DNA of 64,000 nt. Origin: Hyphomicrobiales bacterium (GTDB lineage: Bacteria > Pseudomonadota > Alphaproteobacteria > Rhizobiales > Rhizobiaceae). The position numbers and the translations under genes are program-made. A model generated the notes under the pieces. It had not been told where the DNA came from. It did not search any database and saw only the letters and a list, made by a program, of their open reading frames with translations. The stretch covers positions 1 to 64,000 of the forward strand of contig UEIJ01000008.1 in the NCBI GenBank assembly GCA_900470195.1, written 5' to 3'. Position 1 is the first letter of the stretch; each line of letters begins with the position of its first letter. Shown here in pieces: positions 6,372-16,845 of this stretch.

Positions 6372-8300
6372 ATGGATAGTATCAACGAGGGGGATCCCGC
6401 GGTGCGTCCGATCACGTCGGCACCGCCACGCCTGCCCACACTGGCGGCAATGGCTGTCGCCGTCGCCATTCTCTATTTCGCAAAGGATGTCTTCCTGCCG
6501 CTTGCCATTGCGGTGCTGCTGACATTTGCACTTGCGCCGATTGTCGCCTTTTTGCGCCGGGCCGGCCTTCCGCGCCTGTTCGCGGTGATTACCAGCGTTG
6601 CCGGCGGTTTCATGGTCGTGGCTATATTCAGCGCCGTGCTCGCCTTTCAGGTCTCCGAAGTCGCGCAGAATGTTACATACTATCAGTACAACATCATCGA
6701 GAAGATCAGGACGCTCAAGGAAGCCGGTTCCGACAACAGTTTCATCGACAGGCTCAACAACTTCGCCGAGCGTATCGGCACGGAAATCAACAGGCCGGAG
6801 CAGAAAACGCAGGCGCTGCCTTCCGATCAGCCGGAGGAAAAGCCGCTCCTCGTCCAGATATTCGCGCCGCGCCATCCGATTGAAACGCTGAGGAGCATCA
6901 TCGAACCGCTCATCGGTCCGCTGGCGACGACGGGTCTCGTCGTCATCGTGGTGATCTTCATGCTGCTCGAAAGGGAGGAACTGCGCGACCGTTTCATAAG
7001 GCTAGTGGGCTACGGCGATCTCCATCGCACGACCGAAGCCTTGCAGGATGCGGGAAAGCGCGTCGGCCAATATCTGCTGACCCAGCTTGTGGTGAATATA
7101 ACCTATGGCGTGCCGCTCGCCTTCGGTCTCTGGATTCTGGGTATCCCCAACGCGGCCCTGTGGGGGATGCTGGCAATCGTCCTGCGGTTCGTTCCCTATA
7201 TCGGACCGGTGATCGCGGCCATCCTGCCGCTGTTCCTCGCCTTTGCCGTGGCGCCGGGCTGGAACCTGCTTCTGTGGACCATCGGGCTCTTCGTCGTCAT
7301 CGAGCTTCTTATCAATAACGTGGTCGAGCCGTGGCTTTATGGTTCGCGCACCGGCCTTTCGCCGCTTGCGATCATCGTTTCCGCGATTTTCTGGGCATGG
7401 CTCTGGGGGCCGGTCGGGCTCGTCCTGTCGACGCCTTTGACGGTCTGCCTCGTGGTGCTCGGGCGTCACGTGCCGAAATTCGAATTTCTGGAAATCCTGT
7501 TCGGCAACGAGCCGGTGCTTGATCCGAAGGAGCGTCTCTATCAGCGCCTTCTGGCGGGCGATCCGGATGAAGCAACCGATAATGCCGAGGAAATGCTGGA
7601 ACAGAAATATCTGGTCGAATTCTATGGTTCGGTCGCTGTTCCCGCGCTTCTGATGGCAGAGCGCGACCGGCTTCGCGGCGTGCTGACCGAGCAGCAGTTG
7701 CAGATCGTTACCGAAAGCACGGCGACGCTGGTGGCCAATCTCGAACAGATCGCGAGCGAGGAGGAGGACGACGACGAAGGAATCGCCATCCAAAACCCGG
7801 ATGGTGATAGCAGCAAATCCGATCTGGAGCTCCCCTCCGGCGAAGGCCGGGCGCTTCTGACGTTCGGCGGGCGGAAAGGCCTCGACGACACGGCGGCGGC
7901 CATGCTGGCGCAGGTGCTTGCCGTGCAGGGCGCCTCGGCAGAAGCCGTCGCGCACGATGCGCTCACGCCCGCCAAGTTGAAGGCGCTGGATATTTCCGGA
8001 AGGGATACGCTGATAATCTGTTTTCTGGATCAGAAGGCGGCGCGCGGTGCCCGGTTTGCGGTGCGCCGCTTGCGACGGCTGCAACCCTCCGTTCGGATCG
8101 GCGTGGTGCTGTGGCATGATCCGGTCGAAGCGCGATCCGTCGACCGGGAGGCGCTGCGGGAAGAAATGCAGGCGGATTTCGTCGCCTGCACCATGCTGGA
8201 GGCCGTCGTGGAGGGGCTCTCCGAAAGAGAGCCGAAACCATTGAAGGCGGAGAAGAAGCCAGCGGGCCCGCGCCCGCGCAAGACGGCCGCCAAAAAATAA
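6372..8300 (+). CDS. AI-2E family transporter with long C-terminal cytosolic domain
   Basis: The first ~360 residues are a typical AI-2E/PerM (DUF20) membrane domain with seven to eight helices, including LLIVLLEREELRDRF-like and GLSPLAIIVSAIFWAWLWGPVGL motifs. The usual family length is about 350-400 residues. Here ~280 more follow: an acidic linker (SEEEDDDEG) and a Rossmann-like alpha/beta domain (ALLTFGGRKGLDDTAAAMLAQVLAVQG ... IGVVLWHDP), then a Lys/Pro-rich tail. The long form occurs in several alphaproteobacteria. The transported substrate is not known; the family includes autoinducer exporters and sodium/proton exchangers. Its stop nearly abuts that of metC. Confidence 0.8.
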   Translation: MDSINEGDPAVRPITSAPPRLPTLAAMAVAVAILYFAKDVFLPLAIAVLLTFALAPIVAFLRRAGLPRLFAVITSVAGGFMVVAIFSAVLAFQVSEVAQNVTYYQYNIIEKIRTLKEAGSDNSFIDRLNNFAERIGTEINRPEQKTQALPSDQPEEKPLLVQIFAPRHPIETLRSIIEPLIGPLATTGLVVIVVIFMLLEREELRDRFIRLVGYGDLHRTTEALQDAGKRVGQYLLTQLVVNITYGVPLAFGLWILGIPNAALWGMLAIVLRFVPYIGPVIAAILPLFLAFAVAPGWNLLLWTIGLFVVIELLINNVVEPWLYGSRTGLSPLAIIVSAIFWAWLWGPVGLVLSTPLTVCLVVLGRHVPKFEFLEILFGNEPVLDPKERLYQRLLAGDPDEATDNAEEMLEQKYLVEFYGSVAVPALLMAERDRLRGVLTEQQLQIVTESTATLVANLEQIASEEEDDDEGIAIQNPDGDSSKSDLELPSGEGRALLTFGGRKGLDDTAAAMLAQVLAVQGASAEAVAHDALTPAKLKALDISGRDTLIICFLDQKAARGARFAVRRLRRLQPSVRIGVVLWHDPVEARSVDREALREEMQADFVACTMLEAVVEGLSEREPKPLKAEKKPAGPRPRKTAAKK

Positions 8301-8302
8301 GC

Positions 8303-9472
8303 CTAGATCGCTGCGAAGCCTTTTTCGAGGTCGGCAATGAGGTCCGGCACGTCTTCCAGGCCGATTTGCAGGCGGATCACCGGTCCCGGATAGTCGCCCT
8401 TGGCAACGGTCCTGTCATTGAGGCGGACATGAACCGCAAGGCTTTCATAGCCGCCCCATGAGTAGCCAAGCCCGAAAATCTCAAGCGCATCGAGGAAGGC
8501 ATGGGCTTCCTTCTGCCCGCCACGGGCAAGCACCACGGAGAAAATGCCGGAGGAGCCGGAAAAATCCCGCTTCCAGATTTCGTGGCCGGGATGGCTTTCC
8601 AGCGCGGGATGCAGTACGCGGTCGACAGCGGGGTGGCCTTCGAGCCAGCGCGCGATTTCGAGCGCGTTCTTGCGATGTTGTTCCAGCCGCACGCCCATCG
8701 TGCGCAGGCCGCGCAGGATCTGGTAGGTATCGTCAGCCGAAGTGCAAAGACCCAGCGTTCCGTGCGTTTCCAGAAGCTGCGGCCAACACTTTTCATTGGC
8801 GGAAACCGTGCCGAACAGAATATCGGAATGACCGGATGGATATTTGGTCGATGCGTGGATGGTGATATCCACCCCGAAATCGAGCGCCTTGAAGTAAAGC
8901 GGGGTGGCCCAGGTATTGTCCATCATGACGATGGCGCCGCCCTTGTGCGCCTCTTCCGCGATAGCCGGAATGTCCTGCATCTCGAATGTGTTCGAGGCGG
9001 GCGATTCCGTGAACACGACCTTGGTGTTGGGGCGCATCAGCTTCGCGATGCCGGAACCGATTTCAGGATCGTAATATTCGACCTCCACGCCCATGCGCTT
9101 CAGGATCGTATCGGCAAAATGCCGGGTCGGATTGTAGATCGAATCGACGAACAGCGCGTGATCGCCTGGCGACAGGAAAGCGAGAAGCGGAACCGTGACG
9201 GCTGCAAGGCCGGACGGCACGCAGACCGTGCCCGCCGAACCTTCCAGCGCATCGATTGCCTTGCAGAGCGCATCGCTGGTCGGCGTGCCGCGCGTGCCGT
9301 AGGTGTATTTCTGGTTGCCGGTCGCCATTGTTTCCGCATCGGGGAAAAGCACGGTTGAGGCGCGGACAACGGGTGGGTTGACGAAGCCATGATAGTCGCG
9401 CGGCTGATAACCGTCATGAGCGAGCCGCGTGTTTATTCCCAGCTTCTCTGTCTTGCCCTGCTGCTTAGTCAC
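8303..9472 (-). CDS. metC: Cystathionine beta-lyase (PLP enzyme)
   Basis: A 389-residue Cys/Met metabolism PLP enzyme that would split cystathionine into homocysteine, pyruvate and ammonia. Visible motifs are TYGTRGTPTSDAL, the phosphate-binding SGLAAVTVPLL, the MMDNTWATP segment and the PLP lysine in HASTKYPSGHSD. The start is a GTG at 9472: GGAGG stands 7 bases before it, while no ATG with a binding site exists nearby. Other trans-sulfuration enzymes (MetB, MdeA) share the fold; the SWGGYESL segment favours the lyase. Confidence 0.88.
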   Translation of the reverse strand: MTKQQGKTEKLGINTRLAHDGYQPRDYHGFVNPPVVRASTVLFPDAETMATGNQKYTYGTRGTPTSDALCKAIDALEGSAGTVCVPSGLAAVTVPLLAFLSPGDHALFVDSIYNPTRHFADTILKRMGVEVEYYDPEIGSGIAKLMRPNTKVVFTESPASNTFEMQDIPAIAEEAHKGGAIVMMDNTWATPLYFKALDFGVDITIHASTKYPSGHSDILFGTVSANEKCWPQLLETHGTLGLCTSADDTYQILRGLRTMGVRLEQHRKNALEIARWLEGHPAVDRVLHPALESHPGHEIWKRDFSGSSGIFSVVLARGGQKEAHAFLDALEIFGLGYSWGGYESLAVHVRLNDRTVAKGDYPGPVIRLQIGLEDVPDLIADLEKGFAAI

Positions 9473-9679
9473 GAAAATGCCTCCAGACCATGTTGCATGC
9501 TATCCCGCCGGTTCTCGAACGAGAGGATTCTGCCGGGCGCATCGAGGTCGGCTGCGGCAAAAAGATCTGCGATTCCGTCTGCGGCGGAAACTTTGAATAC
9601 TTGGATAGGATGCGCGCGTTGCGGATGCAACCTCGCGCGCAATTTGTTGCGTAATAAGCTTGTGAAAGGACATTTCAGC

Positions 9680-10444
9680 ATGGCGTCAGGCACGGAGAGC
9701 ATTTTTCTTTATCCCTTTCGCGCGGCGCTGGAACTTCTGAAAGCTCTGCTGCGCCCGGCCTATAAGGGCGCGCCGTCCTCGTGGACGCTTGAAATGACGG
9801 CAATCGTCGTGCTTCTGCCCTTCGTCATTCTCGTGCTGCATCTGTGGGACGCCGACATCATTCGCGTGACCGCGCAAAGCACCAGTTTCGTCATGGAATT
9901 CCTGCGGACAGTCACGGATGCGATTCGCACCGTCGTCTGGCTTGCAATCGGCATCGTCGTGTGGCTCGCCACGGCGATCCTGCTTTCGCCGAAACTGCGT
10001 GCCGGCGCCAGATCATGGCTGGTGAGGCTCCACAGCTGGGCGACGCTCATCCTGACTTCGATCGTTGTCGCAAGCGTGCCGGTCGAAATCGGCAAACTCG
10101 CCATCGGTCGCGCGCGCCCGTTTCTCCTCGATGACGTGGGAGCGGCTTATTTCTCGCCTTTCAACGGCCAGTTTCTTTATGAAAGCTTCCCCTCCGGCCA
10201 TTCCATGATGGCCGGTGTGATGATGGTTTCGCTCTGGATATTCCTGCCGCGCTGGCGCATCCTCACCGTGCTCGTCTGCATTCTCTTCGGGATCAGCAGG
10301 CTTGCAGCCGGGGCACATTATCCCACCGACGTCGTTGCCGGTCTGACAATCGGATTCGTGACGACCTGGTGGGTAGCCCGCTATATGGCCACGCGAAATA
10401 TTATTTTTTCTTTGGATGGCGAAAGTGCGATGCCGCACGTCTGA
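9680..10444 (+). CDS. PAP2-family membrane phosphatase
   Basis: A 254-residue integral membrane protein with all three PAP2 signature blocks: KLAIGRARP, PSGH with the catalytic His, and SRLAAGAHYPTDV with the nucleophilic His and supporting Asp. About five to six membrane helices surround them. Members dephosphorylate lipid phosphates such as undecaprenyl pyrophosphate, phosphatidylglycerol phosphate or lipid A on the periplasmic side; the substrate is not readable from sequence. I start at the ATG at 9680, with AAGGA 10 bases upstream, since the upstream frame back to 9389 runs antisense to metC and has no membrane character. Confidence 0.82.
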   Translation: MASGTESIFLYPFRAALELLKALLRPAYKGAPSSWTLEMTAIVVLLPFVILVLHLWDADIIRVTAQSTSFVMEFLRTVTDAIRTVVWLAIGIVVWLATAILLSPKLRAGARSWLVRLHSWATLILTSIVVASVPVEIGKLAIGRARPFLLDDVGAAYFSPFNGQFLYESFPSGHSMMAGVMMVSLWIFLPRWRILTVLVCILFGISRLAAGAHYPTDVVAGLTIGFVTTWWVARYMATRNIIFSLDGESAMPHV

Positions 10445-10895
10445 TTCCATCGCAAGTTGCCGGAATCGCCGTCCATCCGACAGGGTAGCGATGCGTAATA
10501 AATTGAATTCATTTGAATAAATCACCTTGCCGAGCTTGCGTGCGGCACGGGACATTTTCACGAAGCTGGCTACCCAGAAATCGGGAAATCGTGTAAATTT
10601 TCAAAGAATTCCCCCTCCATTTTTTTGAAAGCCTTTTCATCAGGCTGCGTTAAAGCCTTGACCAAAGACAAAATTTCGCCTTCGATAAGACCCGTGAAGG
10701 CGACAGGTTTGTCACTGCGCTCAAATTAAAAATCGAAGACCGGAAAGCGGTCTCGGGTGAGGGCAATCTGTTGGAGGCATGGGCTTGGGAGGTCACACGA
10801 CTTATCCAACGGGTTTATGCAAAAAATAAAGCAACAAGAGACGCCGTGAGCCAAAGGCTCGGCGCTCTCCAGGGAACAAAAAGGTTGCAGGCCAG
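10445..10895. promoter_or_regulatory. Long region ahead of the aap operon
   Basis: About 450 bases without a convincing gene. It should contain the aapJ promoter and a long leader. A small 6-base hairpin (AGACCG/CGGTCT, 10737-10753) lies in it. I recognise no riboswitch and no small RNA. Confidence 0.4.
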
Positions 10896-11927
10896 ATGAA
10901 AAAAACTCTTATGACGGGTGTATTGGGTGCGGTGGCGCTGTTTGGCGCAGCTTCGGGAGCATCCGCTGACACGCTTTCCGATGTGAAGGCGAAAGGTTTT
11001 CTGCAGTGCGGTGTCAACACGGGTCTGCTCGGATTTGCTTCGCCCAACGACAAGGGTGAATGGTCGGGCTTCGACGTTGACTATTGCCGCGCTGTGGCTT
11101 CTGCGATTTTCGGCGATCCAACCAAGGTGAAGTTCACGCCGCTGAACGCCAAGGAGCGTTTTACGGCCCTCCAGTCGGGTGAAATTGACGTCCTGATCCG
11201 CAACACGACCTGGACCATCAGCCGCGACACTGCGCTCGGCCTCGATTTTGCTGGCGTCAACTACTTTGACGGCCAGGGCTTCATGATCAATTCCAAGAAG
11301 CTGTCGGGCATCAATTCCGCATTGCAGCTTTCCGGCGCTTCCATCTGCGTTCAGGCCGGCACGACGACCGAGCTGAACATGGCGGACTATTTCCGCTCCA
11401 ACAAGATGGAGTATAACCCGGTCGTCTTCGAAAAGATCGAAGAAGCGAATGCCGCTTACGACTCCGGCCGTTGCGACGCCTATACGACCGACCAGTCCAG
11501 CCTTTACGGCGTTCGTCTGGCGCTGGCCAATCCGGACGATCACGTCATCCTGCCGGAAATCATCTCCAAGGAACCGTTCGGCCTGACCGTTCGTCAGGGC
11601 GATTCCAAGTGGACCGATGTTGTTCGCTGGACGCACAATGCGCTGCTCAACGCTGAGGAATACGGCATTACGCAGGCCAATGTCGAAGAGATGAAGAAAT
11701 CCGACAACCCAGACATCAAGCGTCTTCTCGGCGTGGAAGCCGACACCAAGATCGGCACCGATCTCGGTCTCGACAATGATTGGGTTGTGAAGATCATCAA
11801 GGGCGTCGGCAATTACGGCGAAATTTTTGAACGCAACATCGGCGCTGGCAGCCCGCTCAAGATTGCACGCGGCATCAACGCCCAGTGGAACAAGGGCGGC
11901 CTGCAATATGGCATCCCCGTGCGCTAA
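10896..11927 (+). CDS. aapJ: General L-amino acid ABC transporter, periplasmic binding protein
   Basis: A 343-residue SBP_bac_3 protein with a signal peptide ending near ASGASA. The segments LKAKGFLQCGVNTGLLGF-like and FTALQSGEIDVLIRNTTWTISRD are typical of AapJ/BztA. It captures a broad range of L-amino acids in the periplasm for the AapQMP permease. It is the first gene of the operon; 308 bases containing a stable hairpin separate it from aapQ, as expected when the binding protein is made in excess. Two Cys pairs (CGV..CRA and CVQ..CDA) may form disulfides. Confidence 0.92.
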   Translation: MKKTLMTGVLGAVALFGAASGASADTLSDVKAKGFLQCGVNTGLLGFASPNDKGEWSGFDVDYCRAVASAIFGDPTKVKFTPLNAKERFTALQSGEIDVLIRNTTWTISRDTALGLDFAGVNYFDGQGFMINSKKLSGINSALQLSGASICVQAGTTTELNMADYFRSNKMEYNPVVFEKIEEANAAYDSGRCDAYTTDQSSLYGVRLALANPDDHVILPEIISKEPFGLTVRQGDSKWTDVVRWTHNALLNAEEYGITQANVEEMKKSDNPDIKRLLGVEADTKIGTDLGLDNDWVVKIIKGVGNYGEIFERNIGAGSPLKIARGINAQWNKGGLQYGIPVR

Positions 11928-11953
11928 CGGGTCTCACTTTCCCGACTGATCAT

Positions 11954-11977
11954 CGGCGGGTGCGGATGCGCCCGCCG
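11954..11977 (+). repeat. Hairpin between aapJ and aapQ
   Basis: CGGCGGG (11954-11960) pairs with CCCGCCG (11971-11977). There is no T run after it, so it looks like an mRNA-stabilising or attenuating stem that raises aapJ over the permease genes rather than a full terminator. Confidence 0.6.
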
Positions 11978-12235
11978 GATTTGTCGGCTCTGCAGTTTGT
12001 CCGTTTGCTGCTGGCCCGCATCGCGCGGCCATCTGATGCTGACAAGCTGCTTATGGGAATTTAACCGCGTCCTGCTGTCCCCCGTTGGAAGTGAGCTCGA
12101 AACGGGCTCGAACAGGGAATGGCAAGACCGAACGGTTCGGCATTCGATGCTCCCATTTCAGGAATTGCCCCGCAAAGACGGGCCAGCCATTCTTGTTCGG
12201 GGTCGATGCTGCCAGCCGAGAGGCTCAGGAAACAT

Positions 12236-13429
12236 ATGGCTTCCTATTCTGCAACTGAACGCCGCCAGGATAGCGGCGGAACCTCGCTCCTGTATGATCC
12301 GCGCATTCGCGGCATCTTCTATCAGGTGGTTGTCTTCGGGGCGGTAATTGCCGCGATATACTGGATCGTCGGCAACACGATCACCAATCTGCAGCGCGCA
12401 AATATTGCGTCCGGCTTCGCCTTTCTCAATGGCCGCGCCGGTTTCGACATCAGTCAGACGCTCATTCAGTACAACAGCGATTCAAACTATGGCCGGGCCT
12501 TTCTCGTCGGCCTCGTGAACACGCTTTACGTGGCCGCGCTCGGTGTCGTGACGGCTTCGATCATCGGGTTTCTGGTCGGGATCGGGCGTCTTTCGCGCAA
12601 CTGGCTGATCCGCAAGATCTGTACCGTCTATGTAGAGGTCTTCCGCAATATACCGCCGCTGCTCGTCATCTTCTTCTGGTATTTCGGGGTGCTGTCGGTG
12701 CTGCCGCAGGCTCGCGACAGTGTCGCCCTCCCGCTCGGCACATATCTGAACAATCGTGGCTTCTTCATGCCCGCGCCGGTGTGGGGCGAGGGGGCGTGGC
12801 TTCTGCCTGTGGCGCTGCTTGTCGGCGTAGTGGCTTCGGTCGTCGTCGCGCGCTGGGCCAAACGCCGCCAGATGGCGACGGGCCAGCCTTTTCACACGAT
12901 ACGCGTATCGGCTGCGCTCATCATCGGCCTGCCGATCCTGGCGCTGGTCGCGACCGGCTTTCCGATTACATTCGATTTTCCGAAACTCGGCACCTTCAAT
13001 CTGTCGGGCGGTGCGCAGGTCAAGCCGGAGTTTCTGGCCCTGTTTCTGGCGCTGTCCTTCTACACCGCGTCCTTCATCGCAGAAACGGTCCGCGCCGGTG
13101 TCCTCGGCGTCAACAAGGGACAGACGGAAGCGGCCTATGCGGTCGGCCTGCGTCCCGGCCAGACGATGCGCCTCATCATCGTGCCGCAGGCGTTGCGCAT
13201 CATCATTCCGCCGCTGTCGAGCCAGTATCTCAACCTTATCAAGAACTCGTCGCTCGCCATTGCCATCGGTTATCCCGATCTTGTCGCGGTCGGCGGAACG
13301 ATCCTCAACCAGACCGGTCAGGCGGTTGAAGTCGTGGCAATCTGGATGGTGATCTATCTCGGCATCAGCCTGATTACCTCCGGCCTCATGAACTGGTTCA
13401 ATGCCAAGATGGCGCTGGTGGAGAGGTGA
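12236..13429 (+). CDS. aapQ: General L-amino acid ABC transporter, permease AapQ
   Basis: A 397-residue inner-membrane permease with the BPD_transp_1 domain in its second half and the EAA-type loop ([44 protein letters not shown]). The long N-terminal insertion with extra membrane helices is typical of AapQ/BztB. I start at the ATG at 12236 with AGGA upstream; the longer frame from 12119 has no membrane-protein character before this point. The stop is 2 bases before the aapM start. Confidence 0.9.
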   Translation: MASYSATERRQDSGGTSLLYDPRIRGIFYQVVVFGAVIAAIYWIVGNTITNLQRANIASGFAFLNGRAGFDISQTLIQYNSDSNYGRAFLVGLVNTLYVAALGVVTASIIGFLVGIGRLSRNWLIRKICTVYVEVFRNIPPLLVIFFWYFGVLSVLPQARDSVALPLGTYLNNRGFFMPAPVWGEGAWLLPVALLVGVVASVVVARWAKRRQMATGQPFHTIRVSAALIIGLPILALVATGFPITFDFPKLGTFNLSGGAQVKPEFLALFLALSFYTASFIAETVRAGVLGVNKGQTEAAYAVGLRPGQTMRLIIVPQALRIIIPPLSSQYLNLIKNSSLAIAIGYPDLVAVGGTILNQTGQAVEVVAIWMVIYLGISLITSGLMNWFNAKMALVER

Positions 13430-13431
13430 CA

Positions 13432-14589
13432 ATGGAAAACGCAGATCTCCAATACGTCCGCACGCAGATGGTGGATGGCGAAGCGCCGCCGCGCTCGGTG
13501 CAGGGCATTTCCCACTGGCTGCGCGTCAACCTGTTCGCAACGCCCGTCGATGCGGCGCTGACCATTCTCGGCCTGCTGGTTGTCGCGTGGTTTCTTCCCC
13601 CGATCATCGAGTGGCTGTTCGTCAAAGCCGTGTGGACCGGTGCGGATCGCACCGCCTGCCTCACCGTCGCGCAAGGCGGCGCGCAGCCGGAAGGCTGGTC
13701 GGGCGCCTGCTGGGCTTTCGTGAATGCGAAATACGAGCAGTTCCTCTATGGCCGCTATCCGATTTCGGAACGCTGGCGCGTCAATCTGACGGCGCTGATA
13801 TTCATCGTTCTGCTCGTGCCGCTGCTGATCCCGAAGGCGCCGAAAAAGGGGTTGAACGCGATCCTGTTCTTCCTGGTCTTTCCGATTGTCGCCTTCTTCC
13901 TGCTGGTTGGCGGCTGGTTCGGCCTTCCTTACGTGGAAACCCCGCTCTGGGGCGGGCTTCTGGTCACGCTTGTTCTGTCCTTTGTCGGCATCGCAGTTTC
14001 GCTGCCGCTTGGCATCGTGCTGGCGCTCGGGCGGCGCTCGAAGCTGCCGGTCATCAAGACGCTTTCCATCATTTTCATTGAAATGGTGCGTGGCGTCCCA
14101 TTGGTGACGGTGCTGTTCATGGCCAGTGTCATGCTGCCGCTGTTCCTGCCGCCGGGCGTGACGTTCGACAAGCTGCTGCGTGCGCTCATCGGCGTGGCGC
14201 TTTTCGCTTCGGCCTATATGGCGGAAGTGGTGCGCGGCGGCCTGCAGGCTATCCCGCGCGGGCAATATGAAGGTGCGGATGCGCTTGGCCTCAGTTACTG
14301 GCAGAAAACCGGACTGATCATATTGCCGCAGGCGCTGAAGCTCGTCATTCCGGGAATCGTCAACACTTTCATCGGTCTCTTCAAGGATACGAGCCTTGTC
14401 TACATCATCGGCATGTTCGATCTGCTGGGCATCGTCCGTCAGAACTTTTCCGATGCAAACTGGGCTTCTCCACAGACACCTGCCACCGGTCTGATCTTTG
14501 CGGGTTTCGTTTTCTGGATTTTCTGTTTCGCAATGTCGCGATACTCTATATTCATGGAACGACGCCTCGACACGGGTCATAAACGATAA
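13432..14589 (+). CDS. aapM: General L-amino acid ABC transporter, permease AapM
   Basis: A 385-residue partner permease of AapQ with several membrane helices and the EAA loop ([44 protein letters not shown]). The ATG at 13432 lies right after the aapQ stop, indicating translational coupling. Its C-terminal [11 protein letters not shown] is typical of AapM/BztC. Together with AapQ it forms the membrane channel energised by AapP. Confidence 0.9.
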   Translation: MENADLQYVRTQMVDGEAPPRSVQGISHWLRVNLFATPVDAALTILGLLVVAWFLPPIIEWLFVKAVWTGADRTACLTVAQGGAQPEGWSGACWAFVNAKYEQFLYGRYPISERWRVNLTALIFIVLLVPLLIPKAPKKGLNAILFFLVFPIVAFFLLVGGWFGLPYVETPLWGGLLVTLVLSFVGIAVSLPLGIVLALGRRSKLPVIKTLSIIFIEMVRGVPLVTVLFMASVMLPLFLPPGVTFDKLLRALIGVALFASAYMAEVVRGGLQAIPRGQYEGADALGLSYWQKTGLIILPQALKLVIPGIVNTFIGLFKDTSLVYIIGMFDLLGIVRQNFSDANWASPQTPATGLIFAGFVFWIFCFAMSRYSIFMERRLDTGHKR

Positions 14590-14603
14590 GAATAAAGGGA
14601 ATA

Positions 14604-15419
<816 letters not shown>

Positions 15420-15445
15420 TCCCGCATTCAGCTTCTGAATTGAGG

Positions 15446-15476
15446 ACACCCGCCAGACGATCTGGCGGGTGTTTTT
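15446..15476 (+). terminator. Terminator of the aapJQMP operon
   Basis: ACACCCGCCAGA and TCTGGCGGGTGT form a perfect 12-base stem with a 3-base loop, followed by TTTTT. Confidence 0.92.
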
Positions 15477-15493
15477 GCGAGCAGGGAGGGACC

Positions 15494-15901
15494 GTGAAGA
15501 ATTTCCAATGGATGGAAGAGCTGCCAGTCGAGCGGCACCGTGAATTCCATGCCTTTTATTGCAGGGAGTGGTGGACGAAAGAGCGGAGTTTCGAGGACGT
15601 CACCAACATGCTCGCCCATTGCGACCTGCTGCTGTTTTGCCTCGATGCCGATGGTCGCATTGCAGGTTTTGCGCGGGTGCTGAGCGATTTCACCTTCAAG
15701 GCGATGATCTTCGATGTCATCGTGGCGGAACAGCATCGCGGGCAAGGGCTGGGGCTAGCCTTGGTCGAACGCATCCTCAGTCATGAAAAGCTGAAGCGCG
15801 TGAAAAGCTTCGAACTTTACTGCCCCGAACGGCTCGTGCCCTTCTACGAAAAACTGGGCTTCGTGAAGGGCACGTCGTCATTGCTTTTCAATCAGCCTTA
15901 G
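15494..15901 (+). CDS. GNAT family N-acetyltransferase
   Basis: A 135-residue GNAT protein. The acetyl-CoA binding motif A is present (VAEQHRGQGLGLALVERIL), followed by FELYCPERLVPFYEKLGF, the usual strand 5 and helix 4. The acceptor is unknown. The start is a GTG at 15494, preceded by GGAGG; no ATG with a binding site is available before the domain begins. It lies just after the aap terminator and seems separately transcribed. Confidence 0.75.
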   Translation: MKNFQWMEELPVERHREFHAFYCREWWTKERSFEDVTNMLAHCDLLLFCLDADGRIAGFARVLSDFTFKAMIFDVIVAEQHRGQGLGLALVERILSHEKLKRVKSFELYCPERLVPFYEKLGFVKGTSSLLFNQP

Positions 15902-15950
15902 AACGGCAAGCTTCTAAGTCGAGCGGCATCCCGTTCTAAGTTTTTATTCA

Positions 15951-15978
15951 AGCATGATTTTATCCGAAAACCGGCTCT
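15951..15978. repeat. Truncated copy of a dispersed alphaproteobacterial palindromic repeat
   Basis: AGCATGATTTTATCCGAAAA continuing into CCGGCTCT matches one arm of the intergenic palindrome of the type AGCATGATCTTTTCCGAAAA-CCGG known from rhizobia and Brucella. Related copies are at 20366-20400 and 28851-28894. Confidence 0.5.
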
Positions 15979-16296
15979 CTAATCCTCGACAAACCGGCGC
16001 AGGCGCAGGAGAGCATCATCCCACTGGCTGGAAACGGTTGCGAGATAGGCGCGGGCATCGACGAGCGGGGCGGGGTGCAGCCGAAAACGGCTTTCCCGTC
16101 CGACCCTTTCCCGTTCGACCAGATTCGCCTGTTCCAGCACGGACAGGTGCTTGGTCACGGCTTGCCGTGTAATGCTGCCATTTTGCGACAGCGCCACGAT
16201 CGAACGGCTTTCTCCATCGCTCAGCGTTTCTATGAGCGCCAGCCGCGTCGGGTCGGACAGCGCCGCAAAGACGGCGGACATTTCCGTGGTGCGCAT
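15979..16296 (-). CDS. ArsR-type winged-helix repressor
   Basis: A 105-residue ArsR/SmtB-like regulator: SAVFAALSDPTRLALIETLSDGESRSIVALS, then the recognition helix region ITRQAVTKHLSVLEQANLVERERVGRESRFRL. The metal-binding ELCVCDL motif is absent, so this belongs to the non-metal group often paired with AHSA1/SRPBCC genes. I choose the ATG at 16296 with GGTGGA just upstream; a longer frame to 16359 would overlap the preceding gene. It is 7 bases downstream of the AHSA1-like gene and co-transcribed with it, so self-repression is likely. Confidence 0.8.
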   Translation of the reverse strand: MRTTEMSAVFAALSDPTRLALIETLSDGESRSIVALSQNGSITRQAVTKHLSVLEQANLVERERVGRESRFRLHPAPLVDARAYLATVSSQWDDALLRLRRFVED

Positions 16297-16303
16297 TTCC
16301 ACC

Positions 16304-16762
16304 CTATCGCTTTTCGGCGTGTCTCTTGATGTTTCCAACCTGCTCTTCCCAGCCGCCATCGTTCATTCGCAGCGCCAGCGGGCGGCGTTCGGCGGGCAGC
16401 GCATCGAAACCGCTTTCGGTCACGGTCAGTCGTGTGCCTGTTTCGATAGGCTGCAACCGGAATTCGACGAGCGTCGGCGGTTCGCTGGAATAATCCGTGT
16501 CGGGCTCCACGGCATAGGGGTGCCAGGTGAAGGCGAAATAGTCGGGCGCATGCATGTCCTTGATGAAAGCCTCCCAGCGCACATGCTCGAAGCCCGGATA
16601 GGTCGTGTGGCCGAGCGAGCGTGTGCCGACGATGAACGGGCCTTCGATCCTTACCTGAAACCAGGTTCCGAACTCCTCGTGATCGGTCAGCGCGCGCCAG
16701 ACCCGGTCGATCCCGGCGCGGATATCAACAGTCTTCTCAATGCGATCGGTATTGTTCGTCAT
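16304..16762 (-). CDS. SRPBCC/AHSA1-type protein
   Basis: A 152-residue START-like small-ligand or chaperone-related fold (EKTVDIRAGIDRVWRALTDHEEFGTWF ... PPTLVEFRLQPIETGTRLTVTESGFDALP). Pairs of AHSA1-like and ArsR-like genes are common; the ligand is usually unknown. The start is the ATG at 16762, since GGAGG lies 9 bases before it, while the ATG at 16771 touches the binding site. Upstream are two palindromes with GCAAC/GTTGC half-sites. Confidence 0.78.
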   Translation of the reverse strand: MTNNTDRIEKTVDIRAGIDRVWRALTDHEEFGTWFQVRIEGPFIVGTRSLGHTTYPGFEHVRWEAFIKDMHAPDYFAFTWHPYAVEPDTDYSSEPPTLVEFRLQPIETGTRLTVTESGFDALPAERRPLALRMNDGGWEEQVGNIKRHAEKR

Positions 16763-16780
16763 GGCCTTCATCCTCCGTAA

Positions 16781-16840
16781 TTGGCAACTTGATGGTTGCC
16801 AATATAGAGATGAAGATAAAATAAGCAACCAAAAAGTTGC
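16781..16840 (-). promoter_or_regulatory. Two GCAAC-N6-GTTGC palindromes ahead of the AHSA1-arsR operon
   Basis: TTGGCAAC-ttgatg-GTTGCCAA (16781-16802) is a perfect 8-base inverted repeat. GCAAC-caaaaa-GTTGC (16825-16840) repeats the core with the same 6-base spacer. They sit between the HxlR gene stop and the binding site of the AHSA1-like gene, where an operator would be. Which regulator binds is an inference. Confidence 0.5.
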
Positions 16841-16845
16841 ACATT

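Noticed and set aside
9473..9679. Possible SAM-II riboswitch ahead of metC
   Set aside because: I could not find the conserved pseudoknot pattern in the upstream region.
9469..9702. 77-codon minus-strand frame just ahead of metC
   Set aside because: It overlaps the PAP2 gene start and metC start, has no clear binding site, and its product is not recognised. It could be a leader frame but the support is too weak.
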